From Ceratopteris richardii (Eukaryota > Streptophyta > Polypodiopsida > Polypodiales > Pteridaceae), in contig CM035422.1 of assembly GCA_020310875.1 (NCBI GenBank), positions 56,258,406 to 56,322,405 of the forward strand: a DNA stretch of 64,000 nt. The letters are read 5' to 3'. Both the position numbers and the translations under genes were made by a program. Below are positions 22,530 to 34,247 of the stretch, in pieces (position 1 is the first letter of the stretch; every line of letters starts with the position of its first letter). Under the pieces are notes generated by a model. It was given only the letters and a program-made list of their open reading frames with translations, was not told the origin of the DNA and did no database searches.

Positions 22530-25427
22530 ATGCAAACTGACGAAGGACCATCAGGAGCAGGCCCCAGTGTAGCTGCAGTGCCCCTCAACGTGTTACGAGC
22601 AGAATCCCACCCGACTGCTCCACCGCCGGAATTCCAAGGGTTTCCAGGGCCCATGCCGATCGACAACCCACCTATGGGCTACACAGAAAAGATACACCGT
22701 AACTCCCACTGGTTTCAAGGACTTGCAGGACCCCTTGCGGACGCGGACTTTATATTTGAATCCTCTTTGACATTTGATGACCGCACGTGGGGAAAATACC
22801 AGTTTTTCTCCAAAGAGTTCGAAGCCCTACAGAGCACCCAAGATTTAACTCACGTTTGGGCCAGAGCAGGCTTCACAGAGTATTTCAGTGATCCTCTGCC
22901 CAAACCGGATTTTTACAGGTGCTATTACTTAATCACTACCTTGCTGGCATCAGAGAATAAGGACATCCCAGGAACCTTCATATTGCCTACTCTAGTGGAT
23001 GATCCACCTTACAAGAGATTTTATCTCTCTAAGGACTTAATCAGAGCAGCCATCAAAATTCATGGCACCCACACACCCACAGATCGAGAGAGATTAATTC
23101 CAGAACCGATGAAACGTGGGGACGTCACGAAGTGGGAGGAGATTTCGGCCATTACACCTGAGCTGTCCAAGCCACTAAGGATATGCATGCAACATTTCGC
23201 ATTCCCAGCTCAGGACAGATTTACCATGCCCCATAAACGAATCTGGTTCGGATTGTATTTGGCATGCACGGGACCTCAAACTGTTGATCTGGCAAGCTGG
23301 ATCATAGATCAAATGTATCTGGCACAGCACAGATGGGAGCGCAAGAAAGTACTTAATGGATGTTGTGCACTCACTAGAATTGTGTATATGTGCTTAGCTT
23401 ATGACTTGCCCATCGAGCGTGCATTAACAGGAGAAGAACTGAAGGCATTCAAAGGAACGACGAAGAAAGCCAGAAAGCCCAGTAGAACACGGGCAGGCAA
23501 GCGCATGCGAGGCACCATTCCTTGCCTTCAAGTGCCAGAGTCGCCATCACCACAACCCTCTCCAGAGCGACCACAGACAGAAGCGGCTCCCACAGTACAA
23601 CCTATTCGCATAAGGTTGTCCAGACCAGTGGTTACGGAGGCCACCACTAGTACCGCTGCACCTCAGGCAGCTGCCACCACAGAACCCACCACCACAACAG
23701 CAGAAGCTCCCACAACTATTGGTGCGGAGGCTTTTTCTTTCCCAATACCACATATGGAGGCCGACCCAATCAACACAACATTTGATTTTGAGATGCCTGA
23801 TGCATTCTCAAACGAATTCCAGTATTCAGAAGCACAGTTGTTCTCCCAGGAATATGAACGCCCCAGCTACCCTACCACGCCGCGAGATCTGCCACAGGGA
23901 CAAGCTGTGTCGAGCTCTGAAGACGAAAGAACCAAAACAGACGACGATGAAGGCGACGATGAAGCCAGCCAGGGCTCACATGATGGACAGACAGATGGCC
24001 AAGGCCAACAAACCGACGCACACGGCGACACCAGCACATATGAAGATGAGACTTTCGAAGCCGCAGCGTACACGCTGGCCATAAAGAAATTATATCGTAC
24101 CATGGAGAAAGTCTGGGCACGGAAGAAGTTAACTAAAGAGGAGAGCCAGGCATTAATTGAACAGGAACTCCTCTCCGGAGGATTCGAAGATGCATACATC
24201 AAAGGGTTCAGAGAATTAGTTAAATCGGTCGGCTCCAATGAAGCACTCCGGTACTTACAAAGAAAACAACTACCACAGTTTGACCCCCGCCGAGTACGAC
24301 TACTTTCTAAGCCCGGAGAGTATATTCGCGTACCAACAGGAGCGCAGTCTTCAGCACAAGCCAGGGAGGCACGCCTCGTCCCAGAAAGTTCATTGACCGC
24401 AGAAACCATCCTTGTAGATTCCCCACCACGTACTACCGTTGTACATACCACCACTATCCTCGAAATAACATCCACACCTTCTACTCCTCTATCACCTCAT
24501 GTATCACCGACCCATCCTGTATCCCCCGCACACCCACCTGTCCCCCCCACATCCACACCAGTCCAAGGCAACATAGCCATACCCTTTGCCCTGCCCATTC
24601 ATACCACCATGCCCACACCCAACCCTCCGCATCTACGTGTTAACCCCTTCATCCCTTCATCCTTCCCATCCTTCCCCCCACCTTTAAGACCCCCTTTCAC
24701 CATTCTAACCCCACTAACCTTCTCACCAGTTTCACCTCCCCAACCCACCGTAACCCCTATTTCCCCTTTTCACCAAGCTATTCCAGCCATCCCCCCTGTA
24801 AATTACTCTACTTTTGTAAATCCCGTCTTCACACCTACACAACCACCCACTTACACACCGCTGTTCACAGTCACCGCACTTGACACGTCCAATGGCATGG
24901 ACATATCACCATCCACCTCACCACCACCCACTCCACTCACAACACCATCATATTTAGGCACGTCACAATTTTCCACAATCACCACTGCATCCACCTTCCC
25001 AACCCCATTCCCCATCCCCGCTGCATCTACTTCCACTGCATCTTCAATTAGCACTCCATTACTATTATCACCCACCATAGACACGGCACTGCAACACATG
25101 TTCACATGCATGACACAAGTAAGAGATGAGTTCGCATCTCTTGGCAACAACTATCAACAGCTGCAGAGGACTACAATTGAATTACAGTCGCAGCTTAATT
25201 CACTATCAATTGAGAATGCCTCACTGAACAGCCAATACCAAGATTTACGAGAGGCCTATCACAAATTAGAACTAGAGAGTGAGGAGAAAACAAAAGAAAC
25301 CATCGCGGATTTGGACAACCTACTTCGAGCCCAAACGATTAGAAACGCAACACTGACACGGAATATGGGCCTGCTCAGAAGACATCTAGCCGCAGCCCAG
25401 GAGGAGAATGTGAGACTCCAAGCGTAG
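22530..25427 (+). CDS. Gypsy A downstream frame 1, 965 residues, unknown function
   Basis: True ATG start (MQTDEG). Residues about 50-310 form a folded-looking domain: SHWFQG, WARAGFTEYF, KPDFYRCYY, HFAFPAQDRFTMP and a helical end with LTRIVYMCLAYDLP. That layout, ending in helices before a variable linker, recalls the 'putative plant transposon protein' domain found with Athila/Tat elements; this is inference. Residues 310-430 and 620-840 are Pro/Thr/Ser-rich, about 460-510 is acidic, and 860-965 is a strong coiled-coil. No signal peptide or transmembrane segment is evident, so an envelope role is not supported. The N-terminal domain recurs in gypsy C (7676-8311) and F (about 53205-53510). 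Confidence 0.8.
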   Translation: MQTDEGPSGAGPSVAAVPLNVLRAESHPTAPPPEFQGFPGPMPIDNPPMGYTEKIHRNSHWFQGLAGPLADADFIFESSLTFDDRTWGKYQFFSKEFEALQSTQDLTHVWARAGFTEYFSDPLPKPDFYRCYYLITTLLASENKDIPGTFILPTLVDDPPYKRFYLSKDLIRAAIKIHGTHTPTDRERLIPEPMKRGDVTKWEEISAITPELSKPLRICMQHFAFPAQDRFTMPHKRIWFGLYLACTGPQTVDLASWIIDQMYLAQHRWERKKVLNGCCALTRIVYMCLAYDLPIERALTGEELKAFKGTTKKARKPSRTRAGKRMRGTIPCLQVPESPSPQPSPERPQTEAAPTVQPIRIRLSRPVVTEATTSTAAPQAAATTEPTTTTAEAPTTIGAEAFSFPIPHMEADPINTTFDFEMPDAFSNEFQYSEAQLFSQEYERPSYPTTPRDLPQGQAVSSSEDERTKTDDDEGDDEASQGSHDGQTDGQGQQTDAHGDTSTYEDETFEAAAYTLAIKKLYRTMEKVWARKKLTKEESQALIEQELLSGGFEDAYIKGFRELVKSVGSNEALRYLQRKQLPQFDPRRVRLLSKPGEYIRVPTGAQSSAQAREARLVPESSLTAETILVDSPPRTTVVHTTTILEITSTPSTPLSPHVSPTHPVSPAHPPVPPTSTPVQGNIAIPFALPIHTTMPTPNPPHLRVNPFIPSSFPSFPPPLRPPFTILTPLTFSPVSPPQPTVTPISPFHQAIPAIPPVNYSTFVNPVFTPTQPPTYTPLFTVTALDTSNGMDISPSTSPPPTPLTTPSYLGTSQFSTITTASTFPTPFPIPAASTSTASSISTPLLLSPTIDTALQHMFTCMTQVRDEFASLGNNYQQLQRTTIELQSQLNSLSIENASLNSQYQDLREAYHKLELESEEKTKETIADLDNLLRAQTIRNATLTRNMGLLRRHLAAAQEENVRLQA

Positions 25428-25664
25428 AATAGAGAAAACTTGGAGGCGGCTTTAGATCATCCAGAACAACCACTAAGTCCGAGCAGATTCAAGGCCATCC
25501 CATCCGAGTCGATGCGGATGTTGCTAGACGACCATGTTCGATTGCTCGAGGACTATGATCGTATGAATGAAGAGCATCAAAAGTTAAAGGAAGATCACAA
25601 ACTACTACAGCTCAGAGAACCGGCAACACAACAAGTATAAGCAGCAGCAGACTTACCAGCACCT

Positions 25665-27017
25665 GTGGACCCTGCCCCTGAAATTTTAGAGGAACTCAAC
25701 GCACTCCGGGCCCAGGTAACCAATCTTGAATCTAGAATTGCAGTCTATGAAGCACCACCAAGGCCAGACTCCCCACCTGAGCTACCAGCTGAGGAAGAAA
25801 CCGTCACTATCCCGGTGGAGGAGACATTCGAAGAGGCATATGAACCGATACCCATCCCAGGCGGACGTGTCACGGCCGAAGGCCAGATGACCTATGAATT
25901 ACCTACCCCCGCGTGGATGAAGACAGTTGAAGAACTCGGAACGACACACTCGGCCAGAGTAGAGGCACAGCTACATGCCATGGCCATGATTGAAGAGAGA
26001 ATTTTACAGTCACCATTCTTTGCTCAATTGGCCCCGCGACGATACATATCTGGGCATGAACTCCAATATAAACCGTACTTCATGCTAATGGCCGAATATC
26101 AGTTAGCCATCGAGCGAGAAACCGGCATGAAACCAACGCATGCAACTCAATTCGAGCCGGAGGACTTGCCACCAAGTGCACAGAGAGGTGAAATCCATCA
26201 ACCAGACTGGCGCAGAGATTTATTGCAAAACTATCCCGAGATGATGAGCACATGGGTGAAAGCGCCGCTGCACTTAAAATTTAACCCATGCTGGGGACCA
26301 GTCCCACGACGCCGCTCTTGGACTGCATTCGCTATTAAGGTACAGAACAATAAGCAGTGCCAAGACTGGCTGAATTATCCCTATTTCAAGCCACCAATCG
26401 AGTTACCCACAGTAGGTTACATGATGGCGACGATCCGCCACTGGCTCCCTCGATTAAAACATATGGATGATATTGCCGCGCACATGACTGTCAAAATCCT
26501 TGACATGATGCAAATGATCTTTAAAGTCTTCCGACGTATCAAGGCTCCCCACGTAAACACCCCGGGCTTTGAGCATGGCAACTTTGATTTAGTCTATGAT
26601 ATGAGCGCAACGCCATCGCTACGGGTGTGTTATGCCTGGCACTGCAGGATCAAATACCTACCGGCATGCTACAAGCAGACATTCGAAGAAATGTTCACCA
26701 CCGGCTTTTGGGAGTACCATTCAGAGGTATTTATAAGCAGGCCCACACATTTACTGCAATTATTCGCCTGTGAACGAATGGTGTACTCCAAACATTACCA
26801 GCTCCCACCACCAGATGAGCCGCAACCTATTGATTGGGAGAAACTCGAGGCTGACCTAGCCCGAGGCATTCGTATATCAGAGCACACCCTCGCTCAGGAC
26901 CTCCTACAGAACTACATCCGGCAGACCTCACAACAAGGTTCTGTCAGGGACGACAGAAGCGAGAGGGAGGGGGGTGTTGGAAGCAGCCAGAGGCACAGAC
27001 GCCACGGAAGCATGTGA
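25665..27017 (+). CDS. Gypsy A downstream frame 2, about 450 codons, unknown function
   Basis: Open stretch ending just inside the 3' LTR. It begins with a coiled-coil-like segment (EELNALRAQVTNLESRI), then an acidic Pro-rich linker, then a mostly helical domain with DWLNYP, MMATIRHWLPR, IFKVFRRI, SATPSLRVCY and FEEMFTTGFWEYHSEVF. The helical domain matches gypsy F at 50428-51084 block by block (QWLNYP, LLKVFQHV, STTPSRL, VEEAFFIGFFEMESEIF), so it has been kept as protein across diverged families. I recognise no known fold. A coiled-coil in both downstream frames suggests self-assembly or mutual binding (inference). The coordinates are the extent of open frame; the translation start is not settled. 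Confidence 0.75.
   Translation: MDPAPEILEELNALRAQVTNLESRIAVYEAPPRPDSPPELPAEEETVTIPVEETFEEAYEPIPIPGGRVTAEGQMTYELPTPAWMKTVEELGTTHSARVEAQLHAMAMIEERILQSPFFAQLAPRRYISGHELQYKPYFMLMAEYQLAIERETGMKPTHATQFEPEDLPPSAQRGEIHQPDWRRDLLQNYPEMMSTWVKAPLHLKFNPCWGPVPRRRSWTAFAIKVQNNKQCQDWLNYPYFKPPIELPTVGYMMATIRHWLPRLKHMDDIAAHMTVKILDMMQMIFKVFRRIKAPHVNTPGFEHGNFDLVYDMSATPSLRVCYAWHCRIKYLPACYKQTFEEMFTTGFWEYHSEVFISRPTHLLQLFACERMVYSKHYQLPPPDEPQPIDWEKLEADLARGIRISEHTLAQDLLQNYIRQTSQQGSVRDDRSEREGGVGSSQRHRRHGSM
26961..26974 (+). promoter_or_regulatory. Polypurine tract of gypsy A
   Basis: An all-purine run (GAGAGGGAGGGGGG) directly abuts the 3' LTR start TGTTGG, as expected for the plus-strand primer of reverse transcription. 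Confidence 0.9.
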
Positions 27018-27622
27018 AGACGAAGCAGGGAGCCAGTCGGGTCAATTTTCCAAACAAATATGTTTTTATTATTTCTTCAAACATTCAACAGTGATTATTA
27101 TCACTAATTGTAACATATGTATCATAGAAAACCCCATTTTGTAATTCATAGCTCCATTTTGTGCAAGCCGAGGAGTCCTCGAGCTTGAGGAGCTTAGGTA
27201 GAATGCTCGTACCAATTTTCGTTATTTTTAGGTACCGTTTACCCTTCCAAATAGCATCTAGAACCTATTTTTTAACTAGGCCGGTCACTAGATGTGAAAC
27301 CGGTCAAAACTAGTCTAGAAACTATAAAAAGAGCTAGAGAGCTCATTTTTGAGGTTAGCTTGTTGGAGTAAAGAAGAGAGTAGAGCTAGTTTGAGCTTGT
27401 AAGAGTATTCTTGAGTAATAGAGCGAATTTCCCACCTTCCATTGTGTCTTGCTTGTCTCTTCATTGTGTGTGTGTATGTGTGTGTGCATCTTTGTGCTTC
27501 TCACCTTCACTCTCACATCATCTCACGTTCACGATCTTCATATCACTCCTACCTTTCCCTCGGATTGACATTAAGGAGGTGAAGCTTCTTAACGTGGTTC
27601 TCACCATTGTGCTAGAGCAACA
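26975..27622 (+). repeat. 3' LTR of gypsy A
   Basis: 648 bp, one mismatch to the 5' LTR by eye (near 27000). It is followed by the TGGTT target duplication at 27623-27627. Confidence 0.95.
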
Positions 27623-27627
27623 TGGTT

Positions 27628-28676
27628 TGAGCATCATTCTTTCTAGTAGCCTTTGCCTCTACCCATTTGGTCAAATAATCGGTGGCTACTATGATATATT
27701 CGGCATGTGACGCTTTGGCCGGTGGGTTAATGGGTCCTATGAAATCTATACCCCATTTGGAAAAGGCTCTGGTGCAAACCATAGGTCTTAATGGCATGTC
27801 ATGTCTCCAAATCGGGTATTTAGCCCTTTGGCATGTTTCGCAGCTTCGTACATAAGTTTCCGCATCCATATGTAAAGTTGGCCACCACAAGCCCGCAAAG
27901 AGGATCATTTTCACGGTTCTCTCAGCTGAAAAATGACCTCCTATCGCACCTGCATGTGCCATCTCTAATACAGGTAAATATTCTCCCTCGTGCACACAAA
28001 GTCGTAATTGGTTGTCTTTTCCTCTCCTAAACAAATGTCTTCCCACAAGTACATAATCTTTGCTCATTTCTTCTAGGGATCGTTTTTTCGCTAAGCTAAC
28101 TCCTTCCTCGTGTTCTCTCCTCTTTAGGAGTTTGACCAATGTTTTGCTCCAATTGGGTGCTATTGTTGAGAAAGGAATGGATGTATGATCCTCGGGAATC
28201 GTCTCCTGACATTCTACGTAGTTCCTTACATAATCATGGACATCCTTAAGCAGGTCAGGCCAGTATACTCCTAATCGCTTTAACTCCCTAAAAGTTCCAT
28301 GAGTTCCTTTGTGCGTCCTCCATTTGTTCACATGAGCTTGTTCAATCAGCTTCAATTGCTCGTCTTCCTCAACACATCTCAGCAATACACCATTGGGTTC
28401 CTTATAGTACACACTACCCTCCATAATGTGCAAATTCCTCGATTGTAAGATTTCCTTTTTACTCTCTTTATTGATTGAGTGTTGTGGGCCATGAGTGAGT
28501 ATAGGAATTAATTTCTCTGCCCACTTTGGACACACTTCCAAATCAAATAAATAAGTGTCTGGCAGATCATCGGGTACTCCACTGGGTGGTTCTCCATGTG
28601 TTAACCTAGAAAGGTGATCTACTCTTACATGAGTATTTCCCTTTTTCACTATCACTTCAAAGTCGAATTCCATCAA
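27628..28676 (-). pseudogene. Gypsy C RNase H end, tandem H2C2 modules and proximal integrase core
   Basis: Minus-strand reading gives DHLSRL (end of RNase H), then a first H2C2 zinc module (about 28210-28340, RLGVYWPD), a Lys/Glu-rich linker, a second H2C2 module (about 27820-27990, [19 protein letters not shown]) and the start of the integrase core (KWGIDFIGP near 27740). The double module matches gypsy A. The core is cut by the gypsy A insertion at 27628. Confidence 0.82.
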
Positions 28677-28685
28677 TAATAGAAA

Positions 28686-30176
28686 CTATCTTACCAGTCT
28701 TTCAGTGTTACAGGGCTTATTGACTAGGTATAATAAGGCCTGATGATCTATGAAGAACTTGAACTTGTTGGCTAAGAGAAAATGTATAAATTTCTTCACT
28801 GCATAGACCATTCCTAATCCCTTTCGCTCCGTAGTTGTATAGTTCCTCTCCGCTTGGTTGAGTTGTCTACTCGCATAAGCAATTGGGTGATCTAACTTTC
28901 CTTCATCTGCTGGCTGGGCTAGGATACATCCGATTGCATAATTTGAAGCATCTACATGAATATGAAATGGCTTGTTCCAATTCGGTGTTTTCAGAATTGG
29001 AGCTGTGCTAAGCCGCTTCTTTAACTCATTGAATACCTTCTCGCATTCCTCTGTCCAAGTGAATTGAGTTAAGAGTCCATACAAGGGTTTGGCAATTATG
29101 GCGTACATGTGGATAAATCGTCGATAGTATCCACAATGTCCCATAAATGCTTGCACCTCTTTCGCATTCTTAGGTCTAGGAAGCTCCAAAATAACCTTAA
29201 TCTTGTCTTCATCTGTAGATATTCCATTTCTAGAGGCTATGTGTCCTAGGATCTTCCCTTGTCTTACCATGAAGACACACTTTTCAAGGTTCAAGTAGAC
29301 CCTATACTGTCTGCATTTATTAAATATCTTCTGCAATTCAGGGATGTGTTCCTGCCTTTGATTTGAATATGTACATAGATCATCTACATACACTTCCATG
29401 CTCTTCTTCAGGAATTCTTTGAAAACATGACACATCAATCGTTGGAAAGTAGTAGGCGCATTAGTGAGTCCAAAATGCATCACTCGAAAAGCATAGATTC
29501 CCCATTCAGTCGCGAATGCGGTCTTATGTTGATCCTCTGTAAGTATTGCTACTTGGTTGTATCCAGAGAATCCATCTAAGAAGCTATAGACTTCTTTTCC
29601 TCCAACTCTTTCCAATAGATGGTCAGTGATGGGTAATGGGTGGTTGTCATGTATGGTGGCTGCATTGACCTTTTTCAAGTTAATTCAAACTCTCAGTTTT
29701 CCATTTTTCTTAGGCACAACTACTAATGGCGATACCCACTCGATGTGTTCTATTTCATATATAAATCCTACCGCTAGTAGATTGTCTATTTCTTCTTTAA
29801 TTTTAGCAGCATAGACCTCATTGTATGTATAAGGGCATTGTTTCGATGGTTTTGCCCTTGCCATCATTGGTATTCTATGAGAGCAAATCGAGGGTTCCAC
29901 ACCCTTGAGATATTTATATGTCCATGCAAATACATCTCGATATTCTCGGATTAATTGTATTAATTCTTCTTCCTCCTCAAGTGACACATCTTTACCTATG
30001 TATGTACATCGTTCTTCTCCATCTTCCACTCTTACTATGATTTTTTTTGTTTGTTCTTTGTTGTCGTACGCTTCTCCTTCTCGAGCCTCTTTCTTAGGCA
30101 TTTGAATGGCTATCTTTCTCTCGTCTACTTCGTATCTTTTGCTCCGGAACCTCAAAAAGATCTGGATTTGGTCCAA
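28686..30176 (-). pseudogene. Gypsy C reverse transcriptase and RNase H
   Basis: Gypsy RT with the pre-RT CTYIGKDVS box, [36 protein letters not shown] and YVDDLC (about 29371-29391), then RNase H with HVDASNYAIGC and TDHQALLYL-type boxes. It is highly similar to gypsy A. Broken. Confidence 0.88.
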
Positions 30177-30272
30177 TTTTACTCATTCTTTCCTCTCGCT
30201 CTTGTACTATGGGGGCAACTTCTATTGCCAGGATCTTGGTCGGTTCCTACTTATCTTTAGCTCAAATGGTGT

Positions 30273-31909
30273 CTAGATAGCTCTCTTCTGAATCGAATCC
30301 TGTTCCATTTCTATACTCTCATATTCCTCTTTCCACTCTTTTTCTAAGATTTCCCCTGCTTCTACTTCTTGAAGGACAACCATGTACAAATTTACATCAT
30401 AGCCTTCTTTGTCTATGCACTCATTCATAGTTAGGACTTCCTCATTCACACATACATCTAAGGTGGCTAAGATTTCCATCCATCCATGCGGTTCAAAGGT
30501 TTCATCAGGAAAGATTTGAGGCATGTACCTGGGGTCCTCTACAGGTCGGTAGTTAGAATGTCCTATTGGCCATGGCTGTCTTTTATTATCCTCTTTCTTG
30601 GCTTCTTTACACATCCATAACTGGGCATCCTCATGCATCCATGATTGATCGCTTGATCCAACACTATGAATAGATAAGTCATCTTCCTCCTTGTGTATGG
30701 GGTTCCATTGTAGTGGAGGGACATCTCGATATGCAAATGCATGCAAGTTTATCTTGGTAGTGTTTCCTTGATGTTGCAGGTATAATGAATCTCTTCCCCA
30801 GTCTTGCACTACCCTCATTTGTCTCATGAAAGGCCGTCCTAATATCATTTTGTAATTGTTAGCCTTTTCCAACTTACAAATGGCTAATGTATGTTCAAAT
30901 TCAACTCCACAAGTGGTTAATTTGATTCTTTCCAATATTCCTAAGGGTTTCTCCACATGACCGTCTGCTAATTGGAGCTCATGCGTGTGGGCCGTAAGGC
31001 AGGCTTTCCCCATTTCTCCCAAATTTCCTTGGTGGCGATTCCTACTCCTGCTCCTGTGTCTAGTATAGCCTTGGTCATGTACCCATTGTAAGTGACAGGT
31101 AGACATGTATTACCTTCGTCCCCTTCATTAAATTCTCCCACCTTATCAACTGGGATTTGTATATTAGATGGATTTTCTTTTTCCTTGTTTTCCTTTTCAT
31201 CCTTCTCTTGCCCTAATTCCAGTTGACTCGCTAATTGCTTCCATAATTGCGGTTTAACCTGAAGTAATTCTTCCACAGTCAGTTTGCAATGTCCTTTCGT
31301 CTTCTTAAGTTCTGTTAGATTGTGTGAATTCTTTTGTGAGTTTCCTTTTCCTTTTCCATGTACTGTGGGTGCTCGGATTATCATGGATTCCTTTTCGTAT
31401 TCTCCCGTGTAATTTGGTAAGGTTGAAATGCTCTGAGCTTCTTCTCTATTTCGGTCTAGTCTTGATACTTCCTCATATACTTCTTCCATGTTGGGATTTG
31501 GTTGATAAATTTCCACATCTAATTCCTCAAAAGGAGGCTTGGTCACTCCATTCCTCTTCCGCTGTTCTTCTCGGATTCTATTCCATAATTCCTTTGGCCA
31601 ATCAGCCTCTAAGTCAGGTATTGTTGACATAGGTTCGTCCTGGGTTTTCATTCGCTCACACTTGTCATACTTCCCTTTAAGTTCTTTATCCTTGGCTTTG
31701 ACACACTCCTTGTATTGCTCCTCTGCTATCCTTGTCCCTGGGAGGGCTGGGATAGTCTTTTCTAGGGTTGCTTGTGCTACCTCTATAAGTTTTCTACATA
31801 TCGCAAGCCTCTCTTTTTCTAATTCTCCCTGTGGATAAAGTCTTTCCTGTTGTTCCACAGTAGGTCCAATCTTGATTCTAGCTTGGTACGCTTTTAACCA
31901 CATGTCCAA
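30273..31909 (-). pseudogene. Gypsy C protease 1 and flanking linkers
   Basis: Retropepsin-like domain with LDTGAG (about 31050-31070) and ILGRPFMRQ (about 30820-30845), preceded by a charged Glu-rich region with VEELLQVKPQLWK and followed by an acidic linker. The same boxes occur at the same place in gypsy A (VKPELWK; ILGRPFMRQ). Broken. Confidence 0.82.
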
Positions 31910-31999
31910 ATCATCTGGTTTTGGGTCAGCTAGAATTGATCCTAGTTTCTCTGCTTCTCGGATAAGCAGTGGATTGGGAACTTCCTCCAGAATCTCTGG

Positions 32000-32872
32000 T
32001 TATTTATGCTCTTTACTGCTGTTGGTTTGTTTCTTATTGTCTTTACTCTTGTTTTTCATCCATTTATCTTTGAGCTTCTCTCTTCTTTCCTTCCATTTTT
32101 GCGCTTTTATGTTCTGGGCACTCTCACTTGGGTCTTCAGAATCTTCTACTATTTGAATTTTGGAATTTACCATTCTATTGCTCTCTTGTTCCCGTTCTTG
32201 TTGTTTTCCTTTTTGTTCTTTTGTTTGAGCTCGTGTAATGGCCTTTAAGGGCACGGTGTATTCCTTATCACCTCCAGGTGCTTCTATCACTTCAATTACA
32301 TTAAGAGGTGCAGTGTCTTGGACTTTGGTGGGATTCTTTGGGCAATCTCTGAAAATATGTTCCTTCCCGCAATCATTGCAATATCCTTCCCAAGTCCTAG
32401 GGGGTGGCGGATTGTAAGGCCGAGGACATTCTCTAATAAAATGGTCTCCTCCGCATCTATAACATGGTCCTCTCGGCACAGGTGGTCTAATGGGTGGTCT
32501 TCCAGGTGGTTGTGCTTTAGGTGCAGTGTACATTAATGTTGCCACTTCTGGCCCATAGGCATATTCGTATCCTTCATATCCATAGTAGTGTGGATCATAG
32601 GATTGTTTGTACTCAGACGGGTTAGTGTCATAGGTATAGTACTCTCCCTGAGATTGCTCATAGCCTGAGTTTGTCGATTCCACATTGGTCATAGGTGATG
32701 CTGGTATTATGGCTCTTTCTAGGTTTTCCTCTGGTTGAGCATACTTAACCGGTACCACTTGTTGGGGTTGTGACAGTTGTGGTCCTAACATTGGTTTGGG
32801 TGGTGGATATGGTACTTTCTCGTATGCCCTCGGTGCTCCTATTGGTGTAGGGTAGGGATTGTACCTGGGCAT
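32000..32872 (-). pseudogene. Gypsy C nucleocapsid-like region
   Basis: Two short knuckles, CYRCGGDHFIREC (about 32428-32466) and CNDCGKEHIFRDC (about 32342-32380), both CX2CX3HX4C. They lie between a Pro/Tyr-rich stretch and a basic Lys/Glu-rich coiled region. This matches knuckles 2 and 3 of gypsy A. Confidence 0.82.
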
Positions 32873-33083
32873 CTCTCTGCCTGGCTCTCTAGGTGGATAT
32901 CCATATGGTCGATACTGAGGTGGTTGTAAAGATCATGCCTGCCTATTGGATGGACAGTTTTCCGTGGTGTGGTTGGTGTATTTTTGTTCTATGTGGCAAT
33001 ACAAGGCAGTATGTCTGAGGTACACCAGTTCCTCCTCATACACACATGTGTGTGGGGTGATCTCCTCCACATAGACTACATCT

Positions 33084-34247
33084 TCATAACATAGGCACTC
33101 TTAAGGCCGGGTGTTGGTAATTTCTTTGTCCTTGGACTCCCAATTTCTTTGCCACTAACTCCGCTAATTCTTCCACATTACTGGAGTTGGATGTAATAGT
33201 ACTCCGAGAGTCCTTTGATTTAGTGGGGCTGGGCGTACTCTTCAGATCCTCAGCTTGATTGTCTTCTAGGTCAATACATTCTTGAAGAAACTCACTCAGT
33301 GTTTGTAACCTCTTTACGTAAACAAGCGTTCTTAGGGTTCCATTTGTTAGTCCATCCAAAAACAATGATATCATTTTTTGCTGAGTGGGTCTCTGTGCAG
33401 CTCTATCAACATACTCGTTGAATCTTCGGGCGGCCGTTTTCACAGTTTCATTAGGGTTCTGTTTAAAGATATGGATTAAAGACGCAGAATTGTGTTTAAT
33501 CCCTCTCTTAGTGATTTCCCCAATGAATTCTTGAAAAAATTGCTCCATATTTTCAAATTGGTTGGGGTCTAATGGCTGGAACCAAGTCAAAGCCGTTCCT
33601 GTGAGGGTGAGTCCGAAGGACTCATACTGCATGACGAAGTTGTCTACTTGTTCTGCCCTTAGAACTTGTTTAAATTCCACAATGTGCTCGTAGGGTTCTC
33701 CCAATCCGTCGTAGTGGTTCCTCACACATTTGGCTACTTGGATAGGTCTCAACCTTCTCATTGGTTCTGGTTGTCTAGGCATTGCAAGGAAGGCAGGAAC
33801 CGCTGGTCTAATTGGGGGTATTCCTGACTGTACTCCTATTGGTGGTCGTGGTCTTACGAGTGGTCGGCATTGATTTCCTACTCTAGGGTGGGTCTGATTG
33901 TGTGGTTGCACTCCTCGAGTAGCGAATTGCACATGAGTTTGGTTTGGAACACTCCGTTGGCTAGTTTGTCCCGACATGGTGTGCTCTGCCTCTTGTTGGG
34001 TTCCAAAGGGGTTCTGAGAGGTGGTTGCCTGCTCTCGCTGAGGGAATACAGGCAAACCCATGTATTTCAGTTGAGCCCTGTCTATGGCATCTACCAACCA
34101 ATATCTCCTCTGGTTCTTATCTAGGTATGTTATTCTAGTCTCGTCTTCTGGATCCTTTAGTTCATAAAATGTCATCGGGCTTTCTTCTCTTCCTGGGGCT
34201 GGTGAGTCAGTTTGATCCTCAAGCTCGAGGACTCTCGACTTGAACAA
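33084..34247 (-). pseudogene. Gypsy C gag
   Basis: Retrotransposon gag domain with HIVEFKQVLRAEQVD, FGLTLTGTALTWFQPL, FKQNPNETVKTAARRF and ISLFLDGL boxes, parallel to gypsy A gag. The frame runs from partial LTR sequence straight into gag, with no room for the long leader seen in gypsy A. Confidence 0.82.

Larger units (their letters stand above)
10214..27622 (+). mobile_element. Gypsy element A, whole-looking 17.4-kb LTR retrotransposon
   Basis: Parts: 5' LTR 10214-10861, tRNA-Asp primer site 10869-10888, a 1.9-kb leader with a palindromic array, gag-pol frame 12813-22298, two long downstream frames 22530-25427 and 25665-27017, polypurine tract 26961-26974, and 3' LTR 26975-27622. A perfect 5-bp TGGTT duplication flanks it. 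The LTRs are both 648 bp and differ at one base by eye, so the insertion is very recent. It is far longer than typical gypsy elements (5-12 kb). The Asp primer site, short CX2CX3HX4C knuckles and 3' extra frames recall Athila/Tat, but the RT and integrase look distinctive and I leave the clade open. It looks whole, with at most a couple of interruptions in the downstream region. Confidence 0.95.

Noticed and set aside
22530-25427. Envelope gene of an errantivirus-like plant element
   Set aside because: No signal peptide, transmembrane segment or furin-like site is visible; the coiled-coil alone is not enough.
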